A DNA stretch of 64,000 nt from Pseudomonas fluorescens (lineage in GTDB: Bacteria; Pseudomonadota; Gammaproteobacteria; Pseudomonadales; Pseudomonadaceae). The notes under the pieces were generated by a model. It saw nothing but the letters and a program-made list of their open reading frames with translations. It ran no database searches and was not told where the DNA came from. Below, piece after piece: positions 24,796-32,984 of the stretch. The translations under genes were made by a program, and so were the position numbers. Every line of letters starts with the position of its first letter. Position 1 is the first letter of the stretch. The stretch covers positions 1 through 64,000 of the forward strand of contig NZ_LACH01000035.1 in the NCBI RefSeq assembly GCF_000968015.1. The letters run 5' to 3'.

Positions 24796-25746
24796 ATGAG
24801 CGACTCAATCAACATCGCCCTTCGCCTCGCCCTTTATTTAGACCTGATGCTGCTGTTCGGATTAGCAATTTTTGGTTTGTATAGCCTCAGGGGAAAAGAG
24901 CGGGTATCCGGCACTGTCTTGAACTTTGAGTCGCTCCTTTTCAGCACAGTAGCTATTGGTGTGCTTCTGTCCCTTGCCTCTATGCTGTTACTTGCGAAAG
25001 CAATGAGCGGCGTCTCAGAACTCACTGAGCTTCATCGCCACATTTTTGAGATGGTTATCACTGGTACCGACGTCGGGCTCACTTGGATGGTCCGAATAGC
25101 AGCCCTTGTGCTGGCAGGTATTGCCGTCACACTTAACAAACGCTTCCCCACCCTGAGTCTGTGGGCGGTTACAGTCCTCGGTGCTACTGCTCTCGCTACC
25201 CTAGCGTGGACAGGGCATGGCGCGATGGACGAAGGCAATCGTCGTTATATACATTTCACTAGCGATATATTTCACCTTTTGGCAGCCGGTGGCTGGATGG
25301 GGGCTCTGGCCGCATTCGCTTTACTGCTGCGCACGAAGATTCTAAATGGCGAACAAGAGGTACGAATTCTCTCCCGAGTTCTTACCGAGTTTGAATCAGC
25401 TGGTGCATTGATCGTAGTGAGTCTAGGTATTACGGGCATAGTAAATTATCTTTTCATTGTAGGCCCAACATTGGATGGGATAACGTTTACTACTTATGGC
25501 GTGCTACTTTGTTTGAAAATTTTACTATTTGCAGCGATGGTTGTATTAGCTACGCTGAACCGTTTTCACTTGAGCCCACTTTTAGAACGATCGATCCAGA
25601 GCGGAGAATACACTGGCGTCGTTAATGTTTTGCGGCGCAGTATGGCCATAGAGTTCTCGGTAGCAATAATCATAGTGTGCCTAGTCGCTTGGCTAGGAAC
25701 CTTGAGCCCAGAGATGGAGATGGAGATGAGCACGGTGCAGAGTTAA
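24796..25746 (+). CDS. copD: Inner-membrane copper resistance protein CopD
   Basis: A 316-residue membrane protein with about eight hydrophobic helices. CopD features include the His-containing segments TDVGLTWMVRIAALV, LAWTGHGAMDEGNRRYIHF and SDIFHLLAAGGWMGALAAF, which are proposed copper-binding or transport residues. It is thought to carry copper into the cytoplasm together with CopC. It starts three bases after copC and was probably co-transcribed. No gene of the copper set follows it; a gap and the nickel/cobalt cluster come next. Confidence 0.92.
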   Translation: MSDSINIALRLALYLDLMLLFGLAIFGLYSLRGKERVSGTVLNFESLLFSTVAIGVLLSLASMLLLAKAMSGVSELTELHRHIFEMVITGTDVGLTWMVRIAALVLAGIAVTLNKRFPTLSLWAVTVLGATALATLAWTGHGAMDEGNRRYIHFTSDIFHLLAAGGWMGALAAFALLLRTKILNGEQEVRILSRVLTEFESAGALIVVSLGITGIVNYLFIVGPTLDGITFTTYGVLLCLKILLFAAMVVLATLNRFHLSPLLERSIQSGEYTGVVNVLRRSMAIEFSVAIIIVCLVAWLGTLSPEMEMEMSTVQS

Positions 25747-26139
25747 TAATCCACATGATGTCTACAGCTATCTGAAGCGCCTACGTCCCAAATGCGAAAT
25801 GGCGCCTCTCCCGCATCAGATTTTCAATCTATGGCAACCTGGCACCAGTCGCGGCGGCGTAAATCCTTTGTTGTAAAGGAGCAGCTCCTCTGGGGTGGTG
25901 TTTGCTTCTCACCTCAGCCCCCATGAATTACAATAACTCTACTTGGGCGCTAAACGAACAATGCTGCTACAAATCAAATGATGATGCTGGTATCAGCTCG
26001 CGAGCTTTCCGGTGAAAAATGATCTGCGGCTGTGAAGCGACATTCGGACGCCTATGCAGCATGGAGCTCTCATCTCGACGAGCAATCTTTGCCTCCAATT
26101 AGTTGAAGGCATCAGGCTCCCAAGATTTAATAAGCCCAC
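25747..26139. other. Gap downstream of copD
   Basis: About 390 bp between the converging copD and traX-like genes. No gene, terminator or repeat could be supported by eye. Confidence 0.35.
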
Positions 26140-26883
26140 TCAGATCAGTAACCGAAAAGCTTGCAAAGCAGCAAGGTGGGCCGGATAAAACCAGTAGCCC
26201 CATTGCCGCACCGGCCAGACACGTAAGGTGAGCGTCTGGCGCAAAAGCCAAAGCCCGATCAAGGGCGCAGCAAAAGCGGTGCTTAAAGCCATCAACGAAT
26301 AGATTTCCAAATCCAAGGCCCGGGTGACAATGCTGCTGCGAGTGTTGCTCAACAGGCATAGAACCGCTGGCAGCAACCAAAGCAGACTGGGCCTCTTGAT
26401 CGCCAACAAGACAGCCGCTGGAACGAGTGCACCATAGAAGCCATACATCAATGGATCATCCAGCACGTAGGCAACTGCGGCAGCAATTAACGCCATAGCA
26501 CCGCTCAACAAGGTGCGATACTGCCATCCCCAAGCAATCACCAATCCCAACGCCAAGGTAACCAATACGTTGAATGTTCCCGAGGTGCTGATGTAGCGAT
26601 GAGGCACTTCTGAAATGGCGGCGAATAACAGCATAAAAGCGAGGTAGCGCCCATTCGCGGCAGTCAGCAATTCGCCCGGTTTGGAGCGCGCCACATTGGC
26701 TGCAATAGCGACACAGAAAAGAGGGAACGAGAGCCTTCCTAGAATGAACAGATTGCTCATTTCCGGCCACACCAAACGCAAGTGGTCGATGACCATGGTC
26801 AGCATCGCCACCCACTTGATCAGATCCAGGCTGCTGCTTCGCTTCTTGAGTGAGGAATGCTGGGCTGTACGAGCCGTCGTCAT
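26140..26883 (-). CDS. TraX-family membrane protein
   Basis: A 247-residue protein with six to eight hydrophobic helices and the TraX hallmarks SLDLIKWVAMLTMVIDH and GRLSFPLFCVAIAANVARS near the N-terminus. TraX of the F plasmid is involved in pilin acetylation; chromosomal relatives are of unknown function. The start at 26883 overlaps the stop of the YqaA gene (ATGA). It is the last gene of the leftward unit RcnR-like, RcnA-like, YqaA, TraX. Its presence in a metal-efflux unit rather than a conjugation locus is unusual. Confidence 0.82.
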   Translation of the reverse strand: MTTARTAQHSSLKKRSSSLDLIKWVAMLTMVIDHLRLVWPEMSNLFILGRLSFPLFCVAIAANVARSKPGELLTAANGRYLAFMLLFAAISEVPHRYISTSGTFNVLVTLALGLVIAWGWQYRTLLSGAMALIAAAVAYVLDDPLMYGFYGALVPAAVLLAIKRPSLLWLLPAVLCLLSNTRSSIVTRALDLEIYSLMALSTAFAAPLIGLWLLRQTLTLRVWPVRQWGYWFYPAHLAALQAFRLLI

Positions 26884-27317
26884 GTCCACCCCAGTGTGAC
26901 TGCGGTCAGCACGAGATAACGCACGCCCTTGGCCAGGGTGACAATCAGCAGGAAACTCCAGAATGGCTCGCGCATGACTCCAGCGACGACCGTCAGCGGA
27001 TCACCAATGATCGGCACCCAACTCAGCAGTAATGACCAGCGCCCATAGCGCAGATAGGACTGCTGAGCTTTTTCGAGCTTGCTCTCGCTCACGGGGAACC
27101 ATCGCTTGTGGCGGAATCGTTCAACGGAACGGCCCAGCACCCAGTTCAGTGCAGAGCCAAGCACGTTGCCGAATGTGGCGACCGCCAAGAGCGTAGAAGC
27201 GACGTACTGCTCGGAGAGCAACATCCCGACCAACACGGTTTCAGACTGCATTGGCAACAACGTGGCGGCACCGAATGCCGCCAGGAACAGACCCAAATAG
27301 TTGGTGAGTTCAAACAC
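26880..27317 (-). CDS. yqaA: YqaA-family membrane protein (VTT/DedA-like)
   Basis: A 145-residue inner-membrane protein with four or five helices. YqaA features are GLFLAAFGAATLLPMQSE, NVLGSALNWVLGRSVERF, and WVPIIGDPLTVVAGVMRE, the last being the re-entrant GDP motif of DedA-like proteins. It starts at GTG immediately after the RcnA-like stop. The family has roles in membrane lipid or ion homeostasis. In this operon it may support metal efflux; that is inferred from linkage only. Confidence 0.87.
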   Translation of the reverse strand: MFELTNYLGLFLAAFGAATLLPMQSETVLVGMLLSEQYVASTLLAVATFGNVLGSALNWVLGRSVERFRHKRWFPVSESKLEKAQQSYLRYGRWSLLLSWVPIIGDPLTVVAGVMREPFWSFLLIVTLAKGVRYLVLTAVTLGWT

Positions 27318-28466
27318 TCAAACGCCGCCTTGTGCGCTCAGACCGATCCAACCATGGAAGCCGACGTACAGGCCAACACCGATGATCAACACGCTGGAAA
27401 GGTACGGTGCACGACGAGCCACGGTGCCCAGCCACGGCCAGCGATTGGAGGCCTGCTTGGCGCCAATAGCGGCTGCTGCACCGACGGTTACCAGTGTGAG
27501 CGCCAGACCAATGCTGAAGCACAGGACGAGCACGCCACCCAAGGCTACTTCTTTGACCTGAAGGCAGAGCAGCAGAACGGTGATGGCCGCTGGGCAAGGA
27601 ATGAGCCCTCCCGTCAAGCCGAACATGATGATCTGGCCTGTGGTGACTTCACGGTTGGTAAAGCGCTTGCGGATATCGTTGGCATGGGCACGCTCATGCG
27701 CATCCTGATAGCCGTCAATCGACAATTCCAAACCTTCCAGCTCCGAATGTGCGTGCCCGTGATCATGCTCCTGGTACTCCAGGTCGTAATCATGGGAGTA
27801 CCCCGCATGGCCCAGACTCAAGCGAGCACTGAACTCATGCGGTTCCGGGATATCGACTGCCGACGCCAAGAAGCCTTCGCGCTCGACGAAAGAGAACGAT
27901 TGAGTGGTGCCGTCTGGACGAGTAGTCATCAGGCGAACATCTGAGGCAGCCCAGGCGTGTCCGGTCAATGTCTTCAGGCGCCAATGCGGTGGCATGCCTT
28001 GTTCGAAGATCGACAGTTCGACACGGCCATGGCCGGTATCGATTCGGTGGGTTTCATCATGATGGCCATGTTTATGCTCGCCGTGATGGTGATCATCACC
28101 TTGCTCGAACTTGAACATCTGCTCGCCGCGCCAGGTGCGCCACAGCATCCAGAGCGCAATCACAATAATCAGTGCGGAGGACGCGAGTTGGAAGTAAGGC
28201 TCCGTGGTTTGAGCGTCCAGACCTTTGCCTAGGTACATGCCGCCGATGGCGACCAACCATACCACAGCGGTGTGCGACAGCGTCGCGGCCAAACCCAACA
28301 AAACGGCCTGTTTGACCGAGCCTCGGATAGCCACGATGAAGGCCGCCATCATGGTTTTTGAATGGCCCGGTTCCAGGCCATGCAGAGCACCGAGCAGAAT
28401 GGCGCTCGGGAAGTACAGCCAGGCGTGCGAACCACCCTGTTGCAAGAGTTCAGCGAAGTTGGGCAT
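27318..28466 (-). CDS. RcnA-like nickel/cobalt efflux membrane protein
   Basis: A 382-residue NicO-family transporter. The first helix pair contains the His motif GALHGLEPGHSKTMMAAF, and the second half contains GLTGGLIPCPAAITVLLL. Between them, residues 110-260 form a large His-rich loop (EQGDDHHHGEHKHGHHDETH and HDYDLEYQEHDHGHAH) typical of RcnA-type exporters of Ni and Co. The domain inserted between the His clusters is larger than in E. coli RcnA. It is preceded by an RcnR-type repressor gene and a palindromic operator. Export of Ni(II)/Co(II) across the inner membrane is the likely role. Confidence 0.88.
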   Translation of the reverse strand: MPNFAELLQQGGSHAWLYFPSAILLGALHGLEPGHSKTMMAAFIVAIRGSVKQAVLLGLAATLSHTAVVWLVAIGGMYLGKGLDAQTTEPYFQLASSALIIVIALWMLWRTWRGEQMFKFEQGDDHHHGEHKHGHHDETHRIDTGHGRVELSIFEQGMPPHWRLKTLTGHAWAASDVRLMTTRPDGTTQSFSFVEREGFLASAVDIPEPHEFSARLSLGHAGYSHDYDLEYQEHDHGHAHSELEGLELSIDGYQDAHERAHANDIRKRFTNREVTTGQIIMFGLTGGLIPCPAAITVLLLCLQVKEVALGGVLVLCFSIGLALTLVTVGAAAAIGAKQASNRWPWLGTVARRAPYLSSVLIIGVGLYVGFHGWIGLSAQGGV

Positions 28467-28473
28467 GTCAGGC

Positions 28474-28773
28474 CTAGAGGTACTTGGTGATTTGTTTGAA
28501 AGCTTCTAGCGGAGCACGCTCGCCGTTGTTCAGGGTGGAGACGGTGTCCTCCAAACAGTGATCAATGTGATCCTGGATGAGCGTTCGTTTGGCCTGACAC
28601 ACTGCCTTCTCCACGGCATGCAACTGCTGAGCAATGTCAACGCACTCACGACCCTCTTCGATCATGGTGATGACGCCGCGTAAATGACCGTCCGCCCGCT
28701 TGAGGCGCTTGATGATCGCCTCATGACTTTGGTGGGTGTTGGGATGGCTATGTTCGTGTTCTTGCTCACTCAT
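28474..28773 (-). CDS. RcnR/DmeR-type metal-responsive repressor (CsoR family)
   Basis: A 99-residue all-helical protein of the CsoR/RcnR family. It has HEAIIKRLKRADGHLRGV, MIEEGRECVDIAQQLHAV, KAVCQAKRTLIQDHIDHC. The His-rich N-terminus (MSEQEHEHSHPNTHQ) and the Cys in RECVD with the later His residues match a nickel/cobalt-type W-X-Y-Z metal fingerprint rather than the CsoR copper site. Metal binding should release it from DNA. It is the first gene of the leftward efflux unit. The ATG at 28773 is used because the frame extension lacks a family match. The operator is probably the palindrome at 28800-28842. Confidence 0.88.
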   Translation of the reverse strand: MSEQEHEHSHPNTHQSHEAIIKRLKRADGHLRGVITMIEEGRECVDIAQQLHAVEKAVCQAKRTLIQDHIDHCLEDTVSTLNNGERAPLEAFKQITKYL

Positions 28774-28799
28774 GACTTGAGCCTCAGGCCTCAATGAAT

Positions 28800-28842
28800 T
28801 ACGCTTGATCCTATCCCCCCTAGGGGGATAGGATCAAGCGTA
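28800..28842. promoter_or_regulatory. 43-bp palindromic operator of the RcnR-like repressor
   Basis: A nearly perfect palindrome with 20-bp arms around a 3-base centre: the left arm starts TACGCTTGATCC and ends TATCCCCC, the right arm mirrors it. It contains the G/C tract flanked by AT-rich TAT/ATA found in RcnR/DmeR-type operators. It lies between the divergent repressor gene and the small gene at 28880, so it may control both. Confidence 0.75.
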
Positions 28843-28879
28843 TCGCGGCCACAACAAACGAGTTAGACCCTCGGACACT

Positions 28880-29095
28880 ATGCTCAGCAGATCCCTGACA
28901 ACGACAGTGGTATTCGCACTTGCTCTCGCCATGTTTGTGGCCTGGGCCGGGCATACCTATACGTTGTCGGTAACGACGAAACCGCCTGCCTGGGAGATTG
29001 CGCAAGACGCCTATTACCCCCATGAAGAGCAGGCCGAGATGTCGTGCGCGAGTTGCTCTGATCACTATCACTCAGCCTTGACCCCTGACCCCTGA
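28880..29095 (+). CDS. Small membrane-anchored or secreted protein with Cys/His tail
   Basis: A 71-residue protein with an N-terminal hydrophobic helix (TTVVFALALAMFVAWAGH). A short periplasmic tail ends with SCASCSDHYHS, a possible metal-binding cluster of two Cys and two His. It diverges from the RcnR-like repressor across the large palindrome, so it may belong to the same nickel/cobalt regulon. I do not recognise a family, and the ribosome binding site is weak. Confidence 0.5.
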   Translation: MLSRSLTTTVVFALALAMFVAWAGHTYTLSVTTKPPAWEIAQDAYYPHEEQAEMSCASCSDHYHSALTPDP

Positions 29096-29168
29096 CCACG
29101 CTCCTACAGGGGCAAGTATTTCATCTACATGCGTTAGGGACCTGATTTGGCATGGCCGCAATCAGTCG

Positions 29169-29411
29169 ATGCACTATGAAGAAACGCGCCTAATGCCACT
29201 GCGGAACGATAACGGCAAGGTGATTTCTGGTTGCAGCACATGGGTAGAGACATTTCAGAAGCTTAACGAACAGAACCCTGGTCGTTTTGAAATGGCGCCC
29301 CCTTATAGGTCGCTGGCCATGGATGTTCTAGACGCACTGGAGTGGACCTATGATTACGGTAAGTTCGAGCGTGACATGAGGCATTTGATCGGGGTTCCTA
29401 CCCCACTCTAG
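29169..29411 (+). CDS. Hypothetical protein, probably 5'-truncated
   Basis: An 80-codon frame starting MHYEETRLMPLRNDNG. The frame remains open upstream and reads RDLIWHGRNQS just before the ATG, which looks like the inside of a larger helical protein rather than a start. The end resembles the C-terminus of uncharacterised proteins with RNQxMHYEE motifs, seen near Abi-type genes. Upstream, at 29100-29113, a GCTCCTACAGGGG block resembles part of a REP, so the 5' part may have been lost by rearrangement. It lies 19 bp before the Abi-type gene, so they may be one unit. Confidence 0.5.
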   Translation: MHYEETRLMPLRNDNGKVISGCSTWVETFQKLNEQNPGRFEMAPPYRSLAMDVLDALEWTYDYGKFERDMRHLIGVPTPL

Positions 29412-29430
29412 ACGCATAGGAAAAAGAAGA

Positions 29431-30249
29431 ATGGCCGTAATTAGCGCGTTCGAGCGGCGAAAGCTCGAAAAGCTACTGGGGATGGGAAGCGGCTATGTCC
29501 TAGACTTCTCGGATCGTACCTACGCAGATTTCTTTATCGATTACCGTATTGGTATTGATGCAGTTCAGTATCGAAGTGGAAGCGACTCCAAGGCCAAGAG
29601 GATGCGGGCTTTTTGGGATATTGCACCCAACCCCACGGTAGGGAAGGTTCTTGATGGACTCATTACCTATGGTGTGCAGATAGATCGCCTCGGTGACAGC
29701 AGTCCGCAATTGACAGACGACTGCCGAAAGATCGCAATGCGATTACTCAGCGATCAGTCGGTTGCGGATCTGGATGCACTAACTGCCATTGCTGATGACC
29801 GTGACTTTGAAGTCGTTGCTGAGCATGTGCGTGAAGCCATAGAGAAAAACCAGCCCGAGGGAGGACTCGACCGCCTGCATACCTTCGTTAACAAATTTAT
29901 TCGGGTTACTTGTGAGCAGCATGGCATCAGCATAAGCAGAGAAAAGCCTCTACATAGAGTCTTTGGCGAGTATGTGAAAGCCCTTCGCGAACGCGGCCAC
30001 CTTGAGTCGGCAATGACAGACCGCATCCTGAAGTCCAGCATCTCGGTTCTGGAAGCCTTCAACGATGTGCGGAACAACAAGAGTCTCGCGCATGACAACC
30101 CGATCCTGAATTACGACGAAAGCTTGCTGATTTTCAACCACGTGGCGTCGTCCATCAGGTTCATCAAGTCACTTGAGGCAGGTATCAAGGCCAACAGCCT
30201 GGCGCAAAAGAATGACCTCCCTCCGTGGGACGAAACCATACCCTTTTAG
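29431..30249 (+). CDS. Abortive-infection family protein (Abi C-terminal domain)
   Basis: A 272-residue cytoplasmic protein. The N-terminus, AFERRKLEKLLGMGSGYVLDF, is a conserved opening found in many phage-defence proteins. The C-terminal half has LHRVFGEYVKALRERGHLES and SISVLEAFNDVRNNKSLAHDN, matching the Abi C-terminal (RNase HEPN-like RxxxxH: RNNKSLAH) signature. It may act by cleaving RNA and arresting growth on infection. It lies at the inner end of the integrase module, where GInt cargo begins. HEPN activity is inferred from the motif and family, not shown. Confidence 0.8.
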   Translation: MAVISAFERRKLEKLLGMGSGYVLDFSDRTYADFFIDYRIGIDAVQYRSGSDSKAKRMRAFWDIAPNPTVGKVLDGLITYGVQIDRLGDSSPQLTDDCRKIAMRLLSDQSVADLDALTAIADDRDFEVVAEHVREAIEKNQPEGGLDRLHTFVNKFIRVTCEQHGISISREKPLHRVFGEYVKALRERGHLESAMTDRILKSSISVLEAFNDVRNNKSLAHDNPILNYDESLLIFNHVASSIRFIKSLEAGIKANSLAQKNDLPPWDETIPF

Positions 30250-30675
30250 TATCAGCCTTTGACGAACCCAATTTATTCAAGGAAAAATGGCCGTACGTTG
30301 GATCAAGGCGGCTCAGGACCAAAAACTTCAAGCAAACATTGACCAGAACCGTTCATTGTTCATCACAGAGGTCGAGTAATTTCCCGCTCAGGAACCCCCA
30401 AGCCCGCCTTGAAAGTGGGGCCGAGTCCGTAGGAAGGACTCGGTTTGGGTCGACGCAGGGATGGTTTCCAGGTGTCGATTAAAGGCCGGAAACCTACGAA
30501 GCCGGGGCAGACCATAATTCTGTAACCCTAATTTTTGCACTGTAAACCACTGTGGTTAACAAGGAATAAAAGTGGTTTACACGGAGCAATACACGCCTCG
30601 GTTTATAAGGATATTTCTGTACTGGACCTTTCCCTCGACGCAAAAGAGTGCGATTGCGCACTACGCGAAATCGAC
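30250..30675. other. Gap between the Abi-type gene and ginD, with two palindromic structures
   Basis: No supported gene. An 8-bp stem (CCGAGTCC, 7-base loop, GGACTCGG) is at 30421-30443, followed by TTTGGG, a weak candidate terminator. A long inverted repeat lies at 30541-30581. The region is where the cargo meets the recombination module. Confidence 0.5.
30541..30581. repeat. Inverted repeat beside ginD, candidate recombinase or repressor site
   Basis: TGTAAACCACT (30541-30551) and AGTGGTTTACA (30571-30581) form a perfect 11-bp inverted pair 19 bases apart. A third half-site, TGTGGTTAAC, starts at the first arm. Three related half-sites of GTGGTTTAC in 41 bp suggest a binding array. It lies 95 bp beyond the end of ginD. 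Confidence 0.6.
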
Positions 30676-31104
30676 CTATTCATGCAACTTCCTTGAAGGC
30701 AGGTCGACCACCTTGCGGTCGCTCAGCTTAGCCTTGAGTACACGGTTCTCGTCCGTTAGCACTTCGTTGATGGATGCGAGATTGGCGACCTTGCCCCGCA
30801 ACTCCTCGATCTCCTGACGGTGGGCTGCGGACTTCTTGCGTTCCGCAATCAAGTCTTGTTGTTTCACATCACGCATGGCGCGACTGGAGCGACCTTGAGC
30901 CTCTCGGATAGCCTCGGCAATTCGTGGGTAGTAGTTGTGAATCAACGCCGTCGATACGCCCGCCTCGCGGGCGACTGCCGCGATGGTAACCTTGGATTCG
31001 CCTGTGTGGGTACGACCCTTCTGGATGCGGAGAAGGGCGAGCTTCAGATCCTTCTCGCGATCCTCAGCAGGCTTATAATTGGTCGCTTTGTCCTTGGATT
31101 TCAT
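30676..31104 (-). CDS. ginD: GinD: HTH and coiled-coil protein of the GInt module
   Basis: A 142-residue protein. Residues 35-70 form a TetR-like helix-turn-helix (VTIAAVAREAGVSTALIHNY), and residues 75-130 a coiled coil (RQEIEELRGKVANLASINEV). It is the fourth gene of the ginABCD order; the four genes were reported as essential for GInt recombination. The start overlaps the ginC stop as ATGA. A DNA-binding accessory role, for example recombination-site recognition or integrase assembly, is inferred. Confidence 0.87.
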   Translation of the reverse strand: MKSKDKATNYKPAEDREKDLKLALLRIQKGRTHTGESKVTIAAVAREAGVSTALIHNYYPRIAEAIREAQGRSSRAMRDVKQQDLIAERKKSAAHRQEIEELRGKVANLASINEVLTDENRVLKAKLSDRKVVDLPSRKLHE

Positions 31105-32984
31105 GAGATTAAAATCTCCGGGTCCATTCCCAACTGTACCAGTACGTCACGGCAGCGATTTAGGTCGCGCTCAACGCGCTGGCGGCCGCCCTCGCCAATG
31201 TCCGGGCAATGCAGAAGCCCTTTCAGATCATCGTAGAGTCGCTGGTAGATGGCCGCGTGGCCGCGTCCGATCACGGCATGGTTGCAGTTGCCGCAGCGGG
31301 TACGCTCAAGGGTATTGCCGACGCAACCGTCATTGTCCGCCGTGCACCAGGCATGGCCGTTGCTGCGAATTGCGGTGCTCTCGGCAATGGACTTCAGCAT
31401 CGAGGCGTGATCCTTGAAGATCAGCAGGTTCTGCGGCTCCCGCTGCCATTGCTTGAGCGCGCGGCCGTAGCCCCCGGCCAAGGGTTCGTCACCCAGCCAG
31501 TTATCGACGACGCCGAGTTTTATATCTTCCAACTCACCCTGAATATCGGCGTACAGATCAAGGTCCAGATGCTGTCCCCAACTCTCGTCCATGGCGTAGC
31601 CTAGAGTCATGTCCAGCGAGCAGTGCGCGAAATGCTCCTTGAGGTAGCGAAGGTCACCGAAGCGGCTGTGCGCGGCGTAGTTGGCAAACTTACGGCGGAA
31701 CTGGTGGCTGGTGAGGTTCCAACTCAGACCGCAGTCTTTCGCAAATGCCTTGAGGTTTGGGTTCCAATTAGAGTTGGAAAGCGTGCGTGCTCCATTACCT
31801 TTTGAAGATTCGCAGAGAAAGAGTGCATGGCGGTGCTTCTGCGCCTCCGCGATCTGAGGATCATTTAAGTTGGCGCGGCGCAGTTGCACTATCTTAGAAG
31901 AGATCATTTCCTGATATGGCGCGCACCAGCGCTCCATCAGGCGCAGGGTACGCACGGCTGCCTCGGGGATCATCCAGTTATGGAGACCAACATCGGTCTT
32001 TTCCGACCGTGAGCGCATCCAATGGTAGACGGTGCCCTCATCGTCTTGGGTGCGGTGGTGCGCGCCTGACTGCACGTTTGCCAGCTCGTGGTTGCGACAG
32101 CCTGAGGTGCTGGCCAGGACTATGTAGCAGGCCGTGCGCAGATCGAGCAATGCTTTATTGAAGGCGTTCAGGCCGTCCTCCCAACCAACGGAGTTCAGGT
32201 GGCGGTTCATGGCATAATTAATAGTTCTGCCACTCTGACCCTTACACTGCCCGGCGAGGGCATTCAATGCATCGCGCAGGTCAAGCAATTGCTGGCCGCA
32301 TTCAACTTGCTGGTGGGCTCGATCGAACAGGACGCAGAAGACATCATCAGGGATCAGCGGCGTCTTAACGCCTCGGATCCTTCCAATCATCCCGGCCATC
32401 TCAAGCGCAGAAGTCTCGGGCCAAGGATGCTGTGGCATAGGGTCATCGGTGTATTGGCTCAGTTCGTGGAGCGCTTCGACGGCGATGAAACGGCATTGCA
32501 GCCCACGCTGCGATAGTGGCTTGCCCTTGGATCGGCTGGGCTGGCGATGGGCCTTGCAGGCGGCCACATAAGTCGCGCAGATCATCGGTGTCACTGCTCC
32601 CAGGTGGTCAAGCTTCAGCGCTTCCAGGTGACGCAGGAAGGGCTTTGCATCAGTGAAACATTGCTGCACTGTGCCGCCTTTAGGCCCACCCGCTCCGAAA
32701 CGTCCACGCCGTAGGTAGCGATACAGCAGCGCCTTCATCACCGCCCGAAACGCCGGCGGCAAGATGCCGAAGTCCAGCCGTTTCTGGCAGGCCCGTACGT
32801 TGGTGGTGAAGCCGTCGAGTTCCCAAGTGTCGTCGCCGTATCGGCTGAGGATGACCCACTGCCCATCGACCTGTGTAGCGCTGATGATCAGGGCGTCGCG
32901 TTCGGATTCGGGGAGCTGACGCACATCGCCCGGCTGGGTGGCGAGGGGGGGCCAGTGTAGCGCCGTCAGGGCGTTGTCGTTCAT
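31101..32984 (-). CDS. ginC: GinC: tyrosine recombinase of the GInt module
   Basis: A 627-residue large integrase-like protein. The catalytic C-terminal domain carries STSGCRNHEL (first Arg), SEKTDVG (Lys), SHQFRRKFANY (HxxR) and HFAHCSLDMTLGYA (His and nucleophile Tyr). After it comes a Cys-rich segment (HAWCTADNDGCVGN then RCGNCNHAVIG) that may bind zinc. It starts with ATGA overlapping ginB. The catalytic residues are complete. It acts with GinA and GinB in excision and integration, by family knowledge. Confidence 0.92.
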   Translation of the reverse strand: MNDNALTALHWPPLATQPGDVRQLPESERDALIISATQVDGQWVILSRYGDDTWELDGFTTNVRACQKRLDFGILPPAFRAVMKALLYRYLRRGRFGAGGPKGGTVQQCFTDAKPFLRHLEALKLDHLGAVTPMICATYVAACKAHRQPSRSKGKPLSQRGLQCRFIAVEALHELSQYTDDPMPQHPWPETSALEMAGMIGRIRGVKTPLIPDDVFCVLFDRAHQQVECGQQLLDLRDALNALAGQCKGQSGRTINYAMNRHLNSVGWEDGLNAFNKALLDLRTACYIVLASTSGCRNHELANVQSGAHHRTQDDEGTVYHWMRSRSEKTDVGLHNWMIPEAAVRTLRLMERWCAPYQEMISSKIVQLRRANLNDPQIAEAQKHRHALFLCESSKGNGARTLSNSNWNPNLKAFAKDCGLSWNLTSHQFRRKFANYAAHSRFGDLRYLKEHFAHCSLDMTLGYAMDESWGQHLDLDLYADIQGELEDIKLGVVDNWLGDEPLAGGYGRALKQWQREPQNLLIFKDHASMLKSIAESTAIRSNGHAWCTADNDGCVGNTLERTRCGNCNHAVIGRGHAAIYQRLYDDLKGLLHCPDIGEGGRQRVERDLNRCRDVLVQLGMDPEILIS

